The notes below the pieces were generated by a model. The model was given only the letters and a program-made list of their open reading frames with translations. It had not been told where the DNA came from and made no database searches. A DNA stretch of 64,000 nucleotides, taken from contig JAZRRE010000003.1 of the NCBI GenBank assembly GCA_045650505.1, positions 1 to 64,000 of the forward strand, read 5' to 3'. The DNA comes from RGIG1681 sp045650505 (GTDB taxonomy: Bacteria > Bacillota > Clostridia > Christensenellales > UBA1242). Below, piece after piece: positions 48,416 to 57,881 of this stretch (position 1 is its first letter; the number at the start of each line of letters is the position of its first letter). The position numbers were made by a program, and so were the translations under genes.

Positions 48416-51031
48416 ATGGATATTTATGTTAAAGATGAAGAGTCATTGCTTGCGCAAATAAAGCAAATTAAGGATGCTCAAAAAGAATATTCAACTTACA
48501 CCCAAGAACAAGTTGATAAAATCTTTAAGGCAGTTGCTATGGTTGCTAACGATAATAGAATCAACCTCGCAAAAATGGCTCACGAAGAAACAGGTATGGG
48601 CGTTATGGAAGACAAGGTTATTAAAAACCATTTTGCTTCTGAATATATTTATAACGCATACAAAGACACAAAAACTGTTGGTGTTGTTGAAGAAGATAAG
48701 GCTTATGGTTATGCAAGAATTGCTGACCCAATCGGTATTATTGCCGCAATTGTTCCAACAACAAACCCAACTTCAACCGTTATTTTCAAAGTGCTTTTAG
48801 CCTTGAAAACAAGAAATGGTATTATTATCAGTCCACACCCAAGAGCAAAAAATTGCACAATTGAAACTGCTAGAATTTTGCTTGAGGCTGCTGTTAAAGC
48901 AGGTGCTCCAAAAAATATCATTGGTTGGATTGATGAACCAAGCGTTCCACTTTCAAGTGTTGTTATGAAGAGTTGTAACATTATTCTTGCAACAGGTGGT
49001 CCTGCAATGGTTAAGGCTGCTTATAGTTCAGGCAAGCCAGCAATCGGTGTTGGTCCTGGAAATGTTCCTGCAATCATTCACAAATCTGCAGACATTAAAC
49101 TTGCTGTAAGTTCAATCATTCATTCAAAGATTTTTGATAATGGTATGATTTGTGCTTCAGAGCAAGCAGTTTTAACTGATGAATCAATTTATGATGAAGT
49201 TAAAGCAGAATTTCAAAAGAGAAATTGCTATTTCTTAAATGATGAAGAAAAGGCAAAAGTTGTTGAAGTTATGTTCAAAGAGGGTGCTCTTAACGCTAAC
49301 ATTGTTGGAAAATCAGCATTTGCAATTGCTGATATGGCAGGGGTTAAAGTTCCTGAAAGCACAAAAGTTTTAATGGCTGAAATCACAGATTATAATATTG
49401 CCACTGAAAAGTTTGCTCGTGAAAAACTTTCACCGGTTCTTGCGTTCTATAAATACGCTGATTTTGAAGAAGCAATTATTGGTGCTAAACGCCTCATCAA
49501 AGATGGTGGTTACGGACACACTTCTTCACTTTATATCAACACAGTGACAGAATCAGAAGATTTTGCTCATTATCAAGATAAAATGAGAACTTGTCGTATC
49601 GTTATCAACTCACCATCAGCATTTGGTGGAATTGGTGATGTTTACAACTTCAAACTTGCTCCATCACTCACACTTGGTTGTGGAACTTGGGGTGGAAACT
49701 CTGTTTCAGAAAACGTTGGTGTTAAACACCTTCTCAATATTAAAACTGTTGCAATTAGGAGAGAAAATATGTTGTGGCTTCGACTTCCAGAAAAAGTATA
49801 TTTTAAAAAGGGCTGCCTTCCTGTGGCTCTTAAAGAACTTAAAGAAGTTATGAACAAAAAGAAAGTTTTTGTTGTTACTGATAACTTCTTATTTAACAAT
49901 GGTTATGTTAAACCTGTTATTGACGCTCTTTATGATATGGGCATTGAATCACAAGTGTTCTTTGATGTTCCACCAGACCCAACACTTTCTTGCGCGAAGA
50001 AGGGTGCTGAACTTATGAAATCTTTTGCACCTGATGCAATCATTGCTGTTGGTGGTGGTTCTGCTATGGACGCTGCTAAAATTATGTGGGTTTTATATGA
50101 ACACCCAGAAGTTGAATTTGCTGATATGGCAATGAGATTCAGCGATATTAGAAAGAGAGTTTACACATTCCCAAAAATGGGTGAAAAGGCATACTTTATT
50201 GCTGTTCCAACAAGTTCAGGAACCGGAAGTGAAGTGACTCCATTTGCAGTTATCACTGATGACGCAACAGGAATTAAATATCCACTTGCTGATTATGAAC
50301 TTCTTCCAAATATGGCTATTGTTGAAACTGATATGATGATGAGTGCTCCAAAGGGCTTAACTGCTGCTTCTGGTATCGATGCTCTTATTCATAGTTTAGA
50401 GGCTTATGTTTCAGTTATGGCTTCTGATTACACCGATGGTCTTGCACTTCAAGCAATCAAAATGATTTTTGAATATCTTCCAAGATGTTATAACGACGGT
50501 CAAACAGACTTTGTTGCTCGTGAAAAAATGGCAAATGCTGCAACAATGGCAGGTATTGCTTTTGCAAACGCATTCCTTGGTGTTTGCCACAGTTTGGCAC
50601 ACAAACTTGGTGCTTTCCACCACATTCCTCACGGTATTGCAAATGCTCTTGTTATTGAAGATGTAATTCGTTTTAATGCAAGTGAAACACCAACAAAGAT
50701 GGGAACATTCCCACAATATGACCACCCAAAGACACTTCGCAAATATGCAGAAATTGCTGAAGCTCTTGGTCTTAAAGGCAAAACTGATGAAGAAAAACTT
50801 GAATCACTCATCAAAGCAGTTGCTGACCTTAAAGAAAAAGTGGGAATCAAGAGAACCATTGCTGAATATAATGTTACTGAAGAAAACTTTGTTAAATCTC
50901 TTGATGATATGTGTATGCAAGCATTTGATGACCAATGCACAGGTGCAAACCCAAGATATCCACTTATCTCTGAACTTAAACAAATTTATGAAAATGCATT
51001 TTATGGCACTTTCGGAAGAAATATAAAATAA
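48416..51031 (+). CDS. adhE: Bifunctional aldehyde-alcohol dehydrogenase AdhE
   Basis: 871 residues. The N-terminal aldehyde dehydrogenase (about 1-440) has PTTNPTSTVIFKVLLALKTRN, GVGPGNVPAI and catalytic C246 in DNGMICASEQ. The C-terminal iron-dependent alcohol dehydrogenase (about 455-871) has VGGGSAMDAAK, VPTSSGTGSEVTPF, and the metal-binding HSLAHKLGAFHHIPHG. It converts acetyl-CoA to ethanol through acetaldehyde with 2 NADH, a sign of fermentative metabolism. AAAAGGAGA ribosome binding site. Single-gene unit; length typical. Confidence 0.98.
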   Translation: MDIYVKDEESLLAQIKQIKDAQKEYSTYTQEQVDKIFKAVAMVANDNRINLAKMAHEETGMGVMEDKVIKNHFASEYIYNAYKDTKTVGVVEEDKAYGYARIADPIGIIAAIVPTTNPTSTVIFKVLLALKTRNGIIISPHPRAKNCTIETARILLEAAVKAGAPKNIIGWIDEPSVPLSSVVMKSCNIILATGGPAMVKAAYSSGKPAIGVGPGNVPAIIHKSADIKLAVSSIIHSKIFDNGMICASEQAVLTDESIYDEVKAEFQKRNCYFLNDEEKAKVVEVMFKEGALNANIVGKSAFAIADMAGVKVPESTKVLMAEITDYNIATEKFAREKLSPVLAFYKYADFEEAIIGAKRLIKDGGYGHTSSLYINTVTESEDFAHYQDKMRTCRIVINSPSAFGGIGDVYNFKLAPSLTLGCGTWGGNSVSENVGVKHLLNIKTVAIRRENMLWLRLPEKVYFKKGCLPVALKELKEVMNKKKVFVVTDNFLFNNGYVKPVIDALYDMGIESQVFFDVPPDPTLSCAKKGAELMKSFAPDAIIAVGGGSAMDAAKIMWVLYEHPEVEFADMAMRFSDIRKRVYTFPKMGEKAYFIAVPTSSGTGSEVTPFAVITDDATGIKYPLADYELLPNMAIVETDMMMSAPKGLTAASGIDALIHSLEAYVSVMASDYTDGLALQAIKMIFEYLPRCYNDGQTDFVAREKMANAATMAGIAFANAFLGVCHSLAHKLGAFHHIPHGIANALVIEDVIRFNASETPTKMGTFPQYDHPKTLRKYAEIAEALGLKGKTDEEKLESLIKAVADLKEKVGIKRTIAEYNVTEENFVKSLDDMCMQAFDDQCTGANPRYPLISELKQIYENAFYGTFGRNIK

Positions 51032-51044
51032 TTAAAAAATAAAC

Positions 51045-51075
51045 AAAAAAGGGTTCTATTTTAGAACCCTTTTTG
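51045..51075 (+). terminator. Intrinsic terminator of adhE
   Basis: AAAAAAGGGTTCTA and TAGAACCCTTTTTG. Confidence 0.92.
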
Positions 51076-51082
51076 TTTTTGT

Positions 51083-51112
51083 TTGACTTTGAGTTTTTAA
51101 TGTTGATATACT
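51083..51112 (+). promoter_or_regulatory. Promoter of the coiled-coil gene
   Basis: TTGACT (51083-51088), 18-nt spacer, TATACT (51107-51112). Confidence 0.65.
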
Positions 51113-51156
51113 TAACTTAATTATAGAAAAATTAAGACTTAAGAGGATTTTACACT

Positions 51157-54100
51157 ATGAGTATTTTAGGGGATATTAAAAAGACTGTTGTTGACAGAAC
51201 AATACTTGTTGTTCAATTAAAGCAAGTTACAAAAGAATTAAAAGAAGTGTTGGCATGGACAGCTGGTATTGCGTTAAGAAGAACAGGGGCTGAAAATGTA
51301 GAAGACAGAGTTAAAGGACTTATTGCAAAAAAAAGGGAGTTAACTGCTGCTATTCATAAAATTGACAAAGAAGCAATAAGTAAGAAGATAGATTCGGCTA
51401 AAGAAGGTGAAAAGTCTGGTTTTGTTGCAAAGAGAGATTCTTTGGATATGTCTTTTTGTGAATCGGAAATCGAAAGTTTAAGAGAATTGTTGTTAGCTTC
51501 AAGACAAACAGCAAAAGCTTATCAATCAAGAATAGAAATAGCTGAAAGTTTTATTCAAGATGCTCAAAGAGAGTTTGAAAGTGGAAAAATAACACAAGAA
51601 CAATTTGAAGGGCGTGTTCAAAATCACAAACTTACAGTCGCACAACTCAAAAAGTCTATAGAAGAGTGTCAAGAAGAACAAGTTGCAATAAAAACTCAAA
51701 TTCTTGAAAACGAAGAATCAAGAGATGCTGCTTTTAAAAGTTACAGTTCAGAAACTCCTGAAAACGAAGGGTTGATTGATATGGAGAAATCAATAAAAAC
51801 TTCAGAAGTTGATTTTGAAATTGCATCTATAGAAAGAACAATAAAAGCGATTGATGAAGCGTTAGAACGTGCAAATCAAAATATAACAAGTACCAAGGAA
51901 GAGATAAAAACTTATTCTGAAAAGTATAGTGGTGAACAGCTAAAATATATGGAAGAAATGGCAAAAGAACGTATAAGTCATTTCGAAAATGAAATAAGTG
52001 CTCTTCAAAAAAATAAATCAGCATTTGAAGATATCCGAATGAATTTAACTTCAAAAAAGATAGGTATAGAAAATGAAGTTTCAAGAGAACATTTTGCAAG
52101 AGATGCAGAACATATTAGTGAAATTTCTAATAGATTTCGTTCTGGAGAAAGCATATCAACACCTTCAGAGGGGGGAATTTCAACAACCCCTGAAGCACCA
52201 AAGCCAACTTTTGCTGATAGAATAAAAAAGGCTGGAGAGTTTATTGGCAAAGCTATAGAATCTGCAAGTGAAAAGTTAGAAGAAATTGGCGAAGCTATTG
52301 ATGAAGGCAAAAAAGAAAGAGAAATTGAAAAACGTTTAAAAAAGGACCCTGTTGGGTATTATAGAGAACTCATAAGCTTTAACGGTGAAAATATAAAGGA
52401 AGTAAATATTTCTAAACTTACTCATTCTGAATATAAACAATTATGTATCGAAGCAGTTAAATCAAATCCTACTGCATATAATTATATTCAAGGTCCACTT
52501 AAAGATGATATAACAATTTGTAAAATTGCAAAAGTTGCGATGGCAAGAAGAAAGATTGGACATTCTGAAGAACAATTAAATGAAGCCTATCCAACTGTAG
52601 TAAAAGAATTTCCATCAGAAATGAAAGATTTTAGTGCGACAGAATTTGTTGAATCACATAACGGTGATTTTAGTAAAGCAATAGAAGATTTGATTGAAGC
52701 TGATAAGGCAAAAGAAGCAGCTGAAATTGAAAATTCAAGAAGAGAATTTGAAGAAAGAAATGCAGAAGCTGCTCAAGAATCTAAACCAGAAGAAAAAGGT
52801 GGTTTTGCCGGAATTGTTGCAAAATTAATTGGAAAAATTGGTGTTGCAAAAGAGGCGAAAAGAGAACTTGATGATTCAATTGAAAAAGTTGAAGAAATTG
52901 TTGAAGAAGTCCCAGAAGATGAAAGTGAGTTAGAAGCTCCAGCAGAAGAAGGTGAACTTGTTGTTGATGAGGGTGGAACAGATACAACTTCACCAAAAGA
53001 TAAAGAACAAGATAAAAAGCCAACATTTAAAGAAAGAGTTTCTGGGTTGTTTGCACCATTAGTGACTCTTGCAAAAGGTGTAAAGGAAAAACTTGAATCT
53101 GCAATTGAAACTGGTGAAATGGAAGTTGAAGCTACAAAAAAAGCTGAAAAAGATGAAATTGAAAATTCTGCATTAGTTGAAGAAAATCCAGATAAGAAAA
53201 ATGATGGCAAAGACAATGAAGTCAATCAGGCAGAAATTGATGAAGAAGAAGCTGCTAGAATTGCAGCCCTTGCAGAAGCAAGAGCAGCAGAAGCTGCAGA
53301 AGTGGAAGCAAAATTAGCTGAAGAAAATAAAAGAAAAGCAGAAGAAGCTGCGGTTGTTAAAAACGATAGTGAAATAGAAAATAATGCCACTGTGACCGAT
53401 GGTTCAAAAATTGCGGGTAGTGAAGTTTTAGAAGATGCAGAAAAAGCAGCTGAACCTCCAAAGAAGAAAAAAGGTTTCTTTGCAAGACTTTTTAGAAGAG
53501 GTAAAGAAAAAGCTGTTGAAGAGAAAAAAGAAGACAACAAAGATGTTGAAGTTATTGAGAATGGTAGAGATGATTCAGCAGCCGTTGTAACCACTGTTAC
53601 ACCAGAAGAAATAGACAAAGAGAAAAAATCAGAAACCACAGTTATTGCAGGTGACAAGAAGTTAGAAGATGAAACTATTGAAGCTGAAATTACTGTTGAC
53701 AAACCTGTTGCAGAAGAAGATAAAAGTGTTAAAAAAGAAGATAATTTAGAAGTAGATGTTATCGAAAATTCAGGTGATAGTTTAGAAGTTAAAACAGATG
53801 TTGTGCAAAATGACAATGCATCTCAAAATATTCAACCAAGCAATGTTGGTGGTGAAAGTGATGTTATTGTTAAAGAAGATAAAGATGCAGACCCAATAGA
53901 ATTTACTTCTAAAAAACCATATCCTCAAGGTCAATCAAGATTGAAACTTTCAGCTGAACAATTAAGGGCAATTGAGGCTGAAGCTGAAGCCGAAGTTAGG
54001 GCTCAAGTTACAGAACAACAATTCAAGAGATATAAAAGAACAAAGAGTGGCAAAGTTGCTAATATGATTAGAGATGCTATTGCTAAAAAGAAAGGTCAAG

Positions 54101-54732
54101 CTCTTGGAAAAATGGCAGAAGAAAGAAATAAACCAAAAGTTGAAGAGGTTGTTATTGAAGCTGCTCCAGAAGTTGTTGAGGTTGAAGAAATTGTAGAATC
54201 TACTCCAGAGGTTGTTGAGGCTGAAGAAGTTGTAGAGGTTGCTCCTGAAGAACCAAAGGTTAGCAAAGTTGCAGAATATATTTCAGCTTATGCTCAAGAA
54301 TATAGCAGATTCTATTCAGTTAACACAGGTTCTCGTGGAACATCTATGGTTGATAAACAAAGAAGACTCAACAGTTCAATGAAAAACTTTATTGAAAATC
54401 AAGTGGAACAGGTTTCTGTTAACAATAACGGTGAACTTAATGTTGATATGATGAAAAAAGTTAGTCACCCAATTAGCGAAGCAGATATGGCAGATTTGGT
54501 TGCTGATGAAAAAGCTATTTTAAGATTATTTGCAATTGCTTCAAATGATGGTTATAGAGGTGAAGATGGCAAGTGGAATAAGCTTACAGAAAAGAGAAGA
54601 ATAGCACTTGCAGGAGTTCTTGTTAGTGTTGCTGAAAGAAAGATGGAAATTGAAAACAAAAGAGTTCAAGAGGCACAAGCACGCAAGGCTCAAGGATTAC
54701 AAACAGACGGAGTTGAAAGAGAAAATGACTAA
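51157..54732 (+). CDS. Very large acidic coiled-coil protein, function unknown
   Basis: 1191 residues with no signal peptide or membrane segment. Residues 1-330 are long charged helices (RELTAAIHKID, ESRDAAFKSYSSE). Related basic amphipathic patches then recur between acidic low-complexity stretches: KPTFADRIKKAGEFIGKAIE (near 348), GGFAGIVAKLIGKIG (near 548), KPTFKERVSGLFAPL (near 620), KKGFFARLFRRGKEK (near 770). The C-terminal 180 residues look globular (VAEYISAYAQEYSRFYSVNTG). It could be a scaffold or cytoskeletal-type protein; amphipathic patches may touch membrane. AAGAGGA precedes the ATG. A 59-residue gene overlaps its end. Confidence 0.85.
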   Translation: MSILGDIKKTVVDRTILVVQLKQVTKELKEVLAWTAGIALRRTGAENVEDRVKGLIAKKRELTAAIHKIDKEAISKKIDSAKEGEKSGFVAKRDSLDMSFCESEIESLRELLLASRQTAKAYQSRIEIAESFIQDAQREFESGKITQEQFEGRVQNHKLTVAQLKKSIEECQEEQVAIKTQILENEESRDAAFKSYSSETPENEGLIDMEKSIKTSEVDFEIASIERTIKAIDEALERANQNITSTKEEIKTYSEKYSGEQLKYMEEMAKERISHFENEISALQKNKSAFEDIRMNLTSKKIGIENEVSREHFARDAEHISEISNRFRSGESISTPSEGGISTTPEAPKPTFADRIKKAGEFIGKAIESASEKLEEIGEAIDEGKKEREIEKRLKKDPVGYYRELISFNGENIKEVNISKLTHSEYKQLCIEAVKSNPTAYNYIQGPLKDDITICKIAKVAMARRKIGHSEEQLNEAYPTVVKEFPSEMKDFSATEFVESHNGDFSKAIEDLIEADKAKEAAEIENSRREFEERNAEAAQESKPEEKGGFAGIVAKLIGKIGVAKEAKRELDDSIEKVEEIVEEVPEDESELEAPAEEGELVVDEGGTDTTSPKDKEQDKKPTFKERVSGLFAPLVTLAKGVKEKLESAIETGEMEVEATKKAEKDEIENSALVEENPDKKNDGKDNEVNQAEIDEEEAARIAALAEARAAEAAEVEAKLAEENKRKAEEAAVVKNDSEIENNATVTDGSKIAGSEVLEDAEKAAEPPKKKKGFFARLFRRGKEKAVEEKKEDNKDVEVIENGRDDSAAVVTTVTPEEIDKEKKSETTVIAGDKKLEDETIEAEITVDKPVAEEDKSVKKEDNLEVDVIENSGDSLEVKTDVVQNDNASQNIQPSNVGGESDVIVKEDKDADPIEFTSKKPYPQGQSRLKLSAEQLRAIEAEAEAEVRAQVTEQQFKRYKRTKSGKVANMIRDAIAKKKGQALGKMAEERNKPKVEEVVIEAAPEVVEVEEIVESTPEVVEAEEVVEVAPEEPKVSKVAEYISAYAQEYSRFYSVNTGSRGTSMVDKQRRLNSSMKNFIENQVEQVSVNNNGELNVDMMKKVSHPISEADMADLVADEKAILRLFAIASNDGYRGEDGKWNKLTEKRRIALAGVLVSVAERKMEIENKRVQEAQARKAQGLQTDGVEREND

Positions 54733-54904
54733 TTTAGAAAATGAAGAATTAGAGCAAGTTCAAGAACAAGAAGAAGTTTCTGCTCCTGCTAAAATTGAAA
54801 AGATTTCACTTACTGAAATTACACAGGAAAAAGAAAAACAAGAAGATGAGAAAACAGATGCTTTAGTTAAGCGAATTTTAGATAAGATTCTTGAAATAGA
54901 ATAA
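54725..54904 (+). CDS. Small acidic protein overlapping the coiled-coil gene
   Basis: 59 residues, MTNLENEELEQVQEQEEV and then a Glu/Lys-rich helix ending ALVKRILDKILEIE. The start overlaps the end of the upstream gene by 8 nt, indicating coupling; GGAG lies about 12 nt upstream. Translation from earlier in-frame ATGs is unlikely because it would run antiparallel in composition to the known gene. A terminator follows immediately. Confidence 0.65.
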   Translation: MTNLENEELEQVQEQEEVSAPAKIEKISLTEITQEKEKQEDEKTDALVKRILDKILEIE

Positions 54905-54936
54905 AAAAAAGAAGAAGGGTAACCTTCTTCTTTTTG
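54904..54936. terminator. Terminator after the coiled-coil operon
   Basis: AAAGAAGAAGG, GTAA, CCTTCTTCTTTTT. Confidence 0.9.
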
Positions 54937-54949
54937 ATTGTTTAAAAAA

Positions 54950-55215
54950 GTCGAGCACACATTTCGTTATACAACACCGAAGTGGAAACCAAGTAGCCAG
55001 CTACTTCAAAGCTACCTCAAGGCACATAGAAGATTTCGCTTAATGCTGCTGCGGTCAGGCTCTGACATGGTTCACGAAGTTCTATTGCTTAAGACCTTGA
55101 TATCAACACCGCTTGCTTGGTGCGACCTCCCATATCATATACCTAGATGTGCGGTCTATCCTGCTATAGTAGATCTCAGGTTACAGGGCACTACTAGCTC
55201 CCCATATAGCTCGAC
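54950..55215 (-). ncRNA. ffs: Signal recognition particle RNA, large (Bacillus/Clostridium) type
   Basis: About 266 nt on the minus strand, bounded by the terminal stem GTCGAGC/GCTCGAC. The 5' half has the Alu-type elements CCTGTAACC and CTATAGCAGG; the apical domain IV reads GTGAACCATGTCAG, 11 nt, AGCAGCATTAAGCG. The GTCAG and AGCAGC strands of the Ffh-binding symmetric loop are intact, but the usual GGAA tetraloop is replaced (TGAC at that place). A T run after the terminal stem (towards 54944) should act as terminator. The 54937-55320 gap holds no supported gene. Confidence 0.9.
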
Positions 55216-55221
55216 AAAAGT

Positions 55222-55249
55222 ATTATATCATATCCACGCAAAAAATCAA
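55222..55249 (-). promoter_or_regulatory. SRP RNA promoter
   Basis: On the minus strand TTGATT (55249-55244), 16-nt spacer, TATAAT (55227-55222); start expected at about 55215, matching the 5' end of the RNA. Confidence 0.8.
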
Positions 55250-55320
55250 GTGAAAAATTTATACAAAAAGGTATTTAAAAGTAAAAAAATGTGTGATATA
55301 ATGGCTCGTGGAGATTTTAT

Positions 55321-56226
55321 ATGAGTGAATTTAGACTTAAAAACAACGAAATGATGTTTTTTTTAGACTTCAACAACACTCTTGTTGATTACACTAATGA
55401 GTATGATATTCCAAGGCGTTATTTTGACAATATGGATTATGTGAACCCTTATCACACAAGAACAATGATTGCAAAAGCACTTATTGATTTTGAAAGACAA
55501 ACGGGAATCACTCCGGTTGTTTGCATTGTTACAAATGCAAGGGTTAGTGTGATTGACAATAATGGTTTTGAAGGGATTTGCAACGATTTATATCGAACAT
55601 TTTTCTATGAAGAAGAAAGAACAAGCATTCACCCTAAAGCAGATGGCAGAAGGTTTTTTAAATATTTAATGCATTTTGAAAATGATGCTTTTATAAGACT
55701 TCATCCATCAGCCTCAACTTATGATGATATTTTTGAAGTGATTCCATTTCACCAAAAAGCACTTGATATTAGATATACCGAGCAATTTAAGAAAAAGGAA
55801 AGTGTTGATAGGCTAATGACTGTGGTTGACCCTAAAAAAAATACTTCAAAGTTTATTTTGTTTGCAGGTGATTCAATTAAAGATGATTATCCAATGAAGG
55901 AAATTTGGACACCAGAAGGGGTTTCAAAAATCTTCATAAGACCTTCAAGGTCGCAAAAGTTATCTTATTCGTTGATGCGTGAATTTTGTGAAGCAAAGGG
56001 TGACACATTTTCAAGCATAAACCCTAAAAACGGCAAAAAGGTTATTTGCACAGACCTGACTTCATTTGCACTTTTGTCACCAGAAGACCAGGCAAAGATT
56101 TTAAACTATGATAGTGGTGATTATGTTTATTTAACCACAAAAAACACAAAAGGTTTGACCGAAGGTATAAAAATGGCGGCAGATTTAATTGCAGACGGAA
56201 ATGCACAAGAAAAACAAATGTTTTAG
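55321..56226 (+). CDS. HAD-superfamily-like protein with altered catalytic motif
   Basis: 301 residues. Motif I reads FFLDFNNTLVD: D16 is in the nucleophile place but the +2 residue, normally Asp, is Asn. CIVTNAR (near 68-74) fits motif II and FILFAGDSIKDDYPMKE (near 183-199) fits motif IV, with DD/GD acidic residues. A cap-like insert lies between. It could be a phosphatase of low activity or a binding protein. GTGGAG precedes the ATG. Its neighbour downstream is the HEPN-CBS gene, which has its own promoter. Confidence 0.75.
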   Translation: MSEFRLKNNEMMFFLDFNNTLVDYTNEYDIPRRYFDNMDYVNPYHTRTMIAKALIDFERQTGITPVVCIVTNARVSVIDNNGFEGICNDLYRTFFYEEERTSIHPKADGRRFFKYLMHFENDAFIRLHPSASTYDDIFEVIPFHQKALDIRYTEQFKKKESVDRLMTVVDPKKNTSKFILFAGDSIKDDYPMKEIWTPEGVSKIFIRPSRSQKLSYSLMREFCEAKGDTFSSINPKNGKKVICTDLTSFALLSPEDQAKILNYDSGDYVYLTTKNTKGLTEGIKMAADLIADGNAQEKQMF

Positions 56227-56241
56227 CGTGCCTTATAATTT

Positions 56242-56270
56242 TTGACTTGTGTAAATATTTTTGTTATTAT
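56242..56270 (+). promoter_or_regulatory. Promoter of the HEPN-CBS and RNA-modification genes
   Basis: TTGACT (56242-56247), 17-nt spacer, TATTAT (56265-56270). Confidence 0.7.
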
Positions 56271-56289
56271 GGTAATATAAGGAGCAAAT

Positions 56290-57006
56290 ATGGAAAAAAA
56301 CGAATTAGCTAAAAGATTTATATCTGCTTACAACAGATTAGACCAAGGGCTTCGAGATATTTACTCAATTAAAAGAACCCTTAATTTTGCCGATATGATT
56401 AGAAAAGTTGCAACAGTTAACACTGTTGTTAAAAAGTTTGAAGAAGACCTTATTGACTATGGCAGACTTCGTAATGCAATTGTGCATAGAAGTAGTGATG
56501 AGATTATTGCTGAGCCAAATGTTGATGTGGTTGAAAAATTAGAAAAAATCGCAAGAATAATCAACACTCCACCAAGAGTTATTGAATGTTTGCGCCCTAG
56601 AGAGGTTTTCTCTGTTAGTGGTGATGAAACACTTCACAATGTTGTTGGTGAAATGTGGAAAAAGGGTTATTCAGTTGTTCCTGTTTATATTTCAGGAACA
56701 CTTGTTGGTGTAATTAACAGAAAAATGATTGTTGATGGCATCGGCAGATTTATTGCAAACGGAAAAGATATTGATGATGCAATGATGGAACCGGTTTCAA
56801 AATGTTTAGACATTTTCAATGAAACCAGCCACTATGAAGTTGCACCAACAAGTCTTACTGTTGAAAATTTGATGTATATGTTCCAGCAAAACAGAAAGCT
56901 TTCAAGTGTTATTCTCACTGAAAATGGCAACTACACAGAGCCTGCGAAAGTTATTATTGTTAGTGCTGATATTATTGATTTGAACTTAATTTTAGACAAC
57001 TATTAG
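56290..57006 (+). CDS. CBS-pair protein with HEPN-like N-terminal helical domain
   Basis: 238 residues. The N-terminal 90 residues are helical with RNAIVH (R61-x4-H66), the motif of HEPN RNases and related non-catalytic HEPN domains. A CBS pair follows (about 95-235): LRPREVFSVSGDETLHNVV, VVPVYISGTLVGVINRKMI, then a second unit ending KVIIVSADIIDLNLIL. CBS pairs sense adenine nucleotides. Known role: none that I recognise. AAGGAGC upstream; the next gene starts 8 nt after its stop. Confidence 0.78.
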   Translation: MEKNELAKRFISAYNRLDQGLRDIYSIKRTLNFADMIRKVATVNTVVKKFEEDLIDYGRLRNAIVHRSSDEIIAEPNVDVVEKLEKIARIINTPPRVIECLRPREVFSVSGDETLHNVVGEMWKKGYSVVPVYISGTLVGVINRKMIVDGIGRFIANGKDIDDAMMEPVSKCLDIFNETSHYEVAPTSLTVENLMYMFQQNRKLSSVILTENGNYTEPAKVIIVSADIIDLNLILDNY

Positions 57007-57014
57007 AGAGTATT

Positions 57015-57881
57015 ATGAAAATTGCAAGTGAATGGAAAGATTATAAAGTTATAGCAACCGGTGACGGAGAAAAGCTTGAGAATTGGAATGGCGTTGTTTT
57101 GCTTCGCCCAGACCCTCAAGTTATTTGGCATGCAAAAAAAGAACTTAATAAAGATAAAAGCATTAACGCTTGGTATCACAGAAGTGAAACAGGTGGTGGT
57201 GCTTGGGAATATAAGAAGAAAACTCCTGAAGAGTGGACAGTTTCTTATAAAAACCTTAAATTTGCACTCAAAACAATGGGTTTTAAACACACAGGATTGT
57301 TTCCAGAACAAGCCTATAATTGGGACAGAATGACAGATTTAATCAAAAATGCTGGCAGACCAATTTCGGTTTTAAATTTGTTTGGTTACACCGGTGGTGC
57401 AACTGTTGCGTGTGCCGCAGCAGGGGCTTCTGTTTGCCATGTTGATGCAGCAAAAAATATGGTTGACCGTTGCAAAGAAAATATTAGAATTTCGGGGCTT
57501 GAAGATAAGCCGGTTAGATATATTGTTGATGACTGCACAAAATTTGTGAATCGTGAGATAAGAAGAGGTCACAAATATGACGCAATCATTATGGACCCAC
57601 CAAGTTATGGCAGGGGTTCAAATGGTGAAGTTTGGAAACTTGAAGAAAATCTTTATGATTTTGTTGCACTTTGCAAACAGGTGCTTTCAGAAAAGCCACT
57701 TTTTGTGCTTATAAACAGTTACACAACAGGGCTTGGCGCAACTGTTTTAGAGAATATTTTAAACTTAACACTTGCCGATTTCAAAGGAAAAGCTGAAGCT
57801 TATGAACTTTGTCTTCCAACAGAAGAAAAGGGAGTGCTTCTTCCTTGTGGAACAAGTGGAATATTTATTGGAGAAGAATAA
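57015..57881 (+). CDS. Class I SAM-dependent methyltransferase (RlmI/RlmK-like)
   Basis: 288 residues. LNLFGYTGGATVACAAAGA is the SAM-binding loop, HVDAAKNMVDRCKEN motif II, DAIIMDPPSYGRG the motif IV of 23S rRNA m5C-type or similar methyltransferases. The N-terminal region (LLRPDPQVIW) and overall size fit the short family without a PUA domain. Its stop overlaps the start of the pseudouridine synthase by one base (TAATG), so both probably modify RNA as an operon. Confidence 0.88.
   Translation: MKIASEWKDYKVIATGDGEKLENWNGVVLLRPDPQVIWHAKKELNKDKSINAWYHRSETGGGAWEYKKKTPEEWTVSYKNLKFALKTMGFKHTGLFPEQAYNWDRMTDLIKNAGRPISVLNLFGYTGGATVACAAAGASVCHVDAAKNMVDRCKENIRISGLEDKPVRYIVDDCTKFVNREIRRGHKYDAIIMDPPSYGRGSNGEVWKLEENLYDFVALCKQVLSEKPLFVLINSYTTGLGATVLENILNLTLADFKGKAEAYELCLPTEEKGVLLPCGTSGIFIGEE

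Noticed and set aside
54938..55324. 128-codon plus-strand open frame between the coiled-coil operon and the HAD-like gene
   Set aside because: It is antisense to the SRP RNA and lacks a ribosome binding site.
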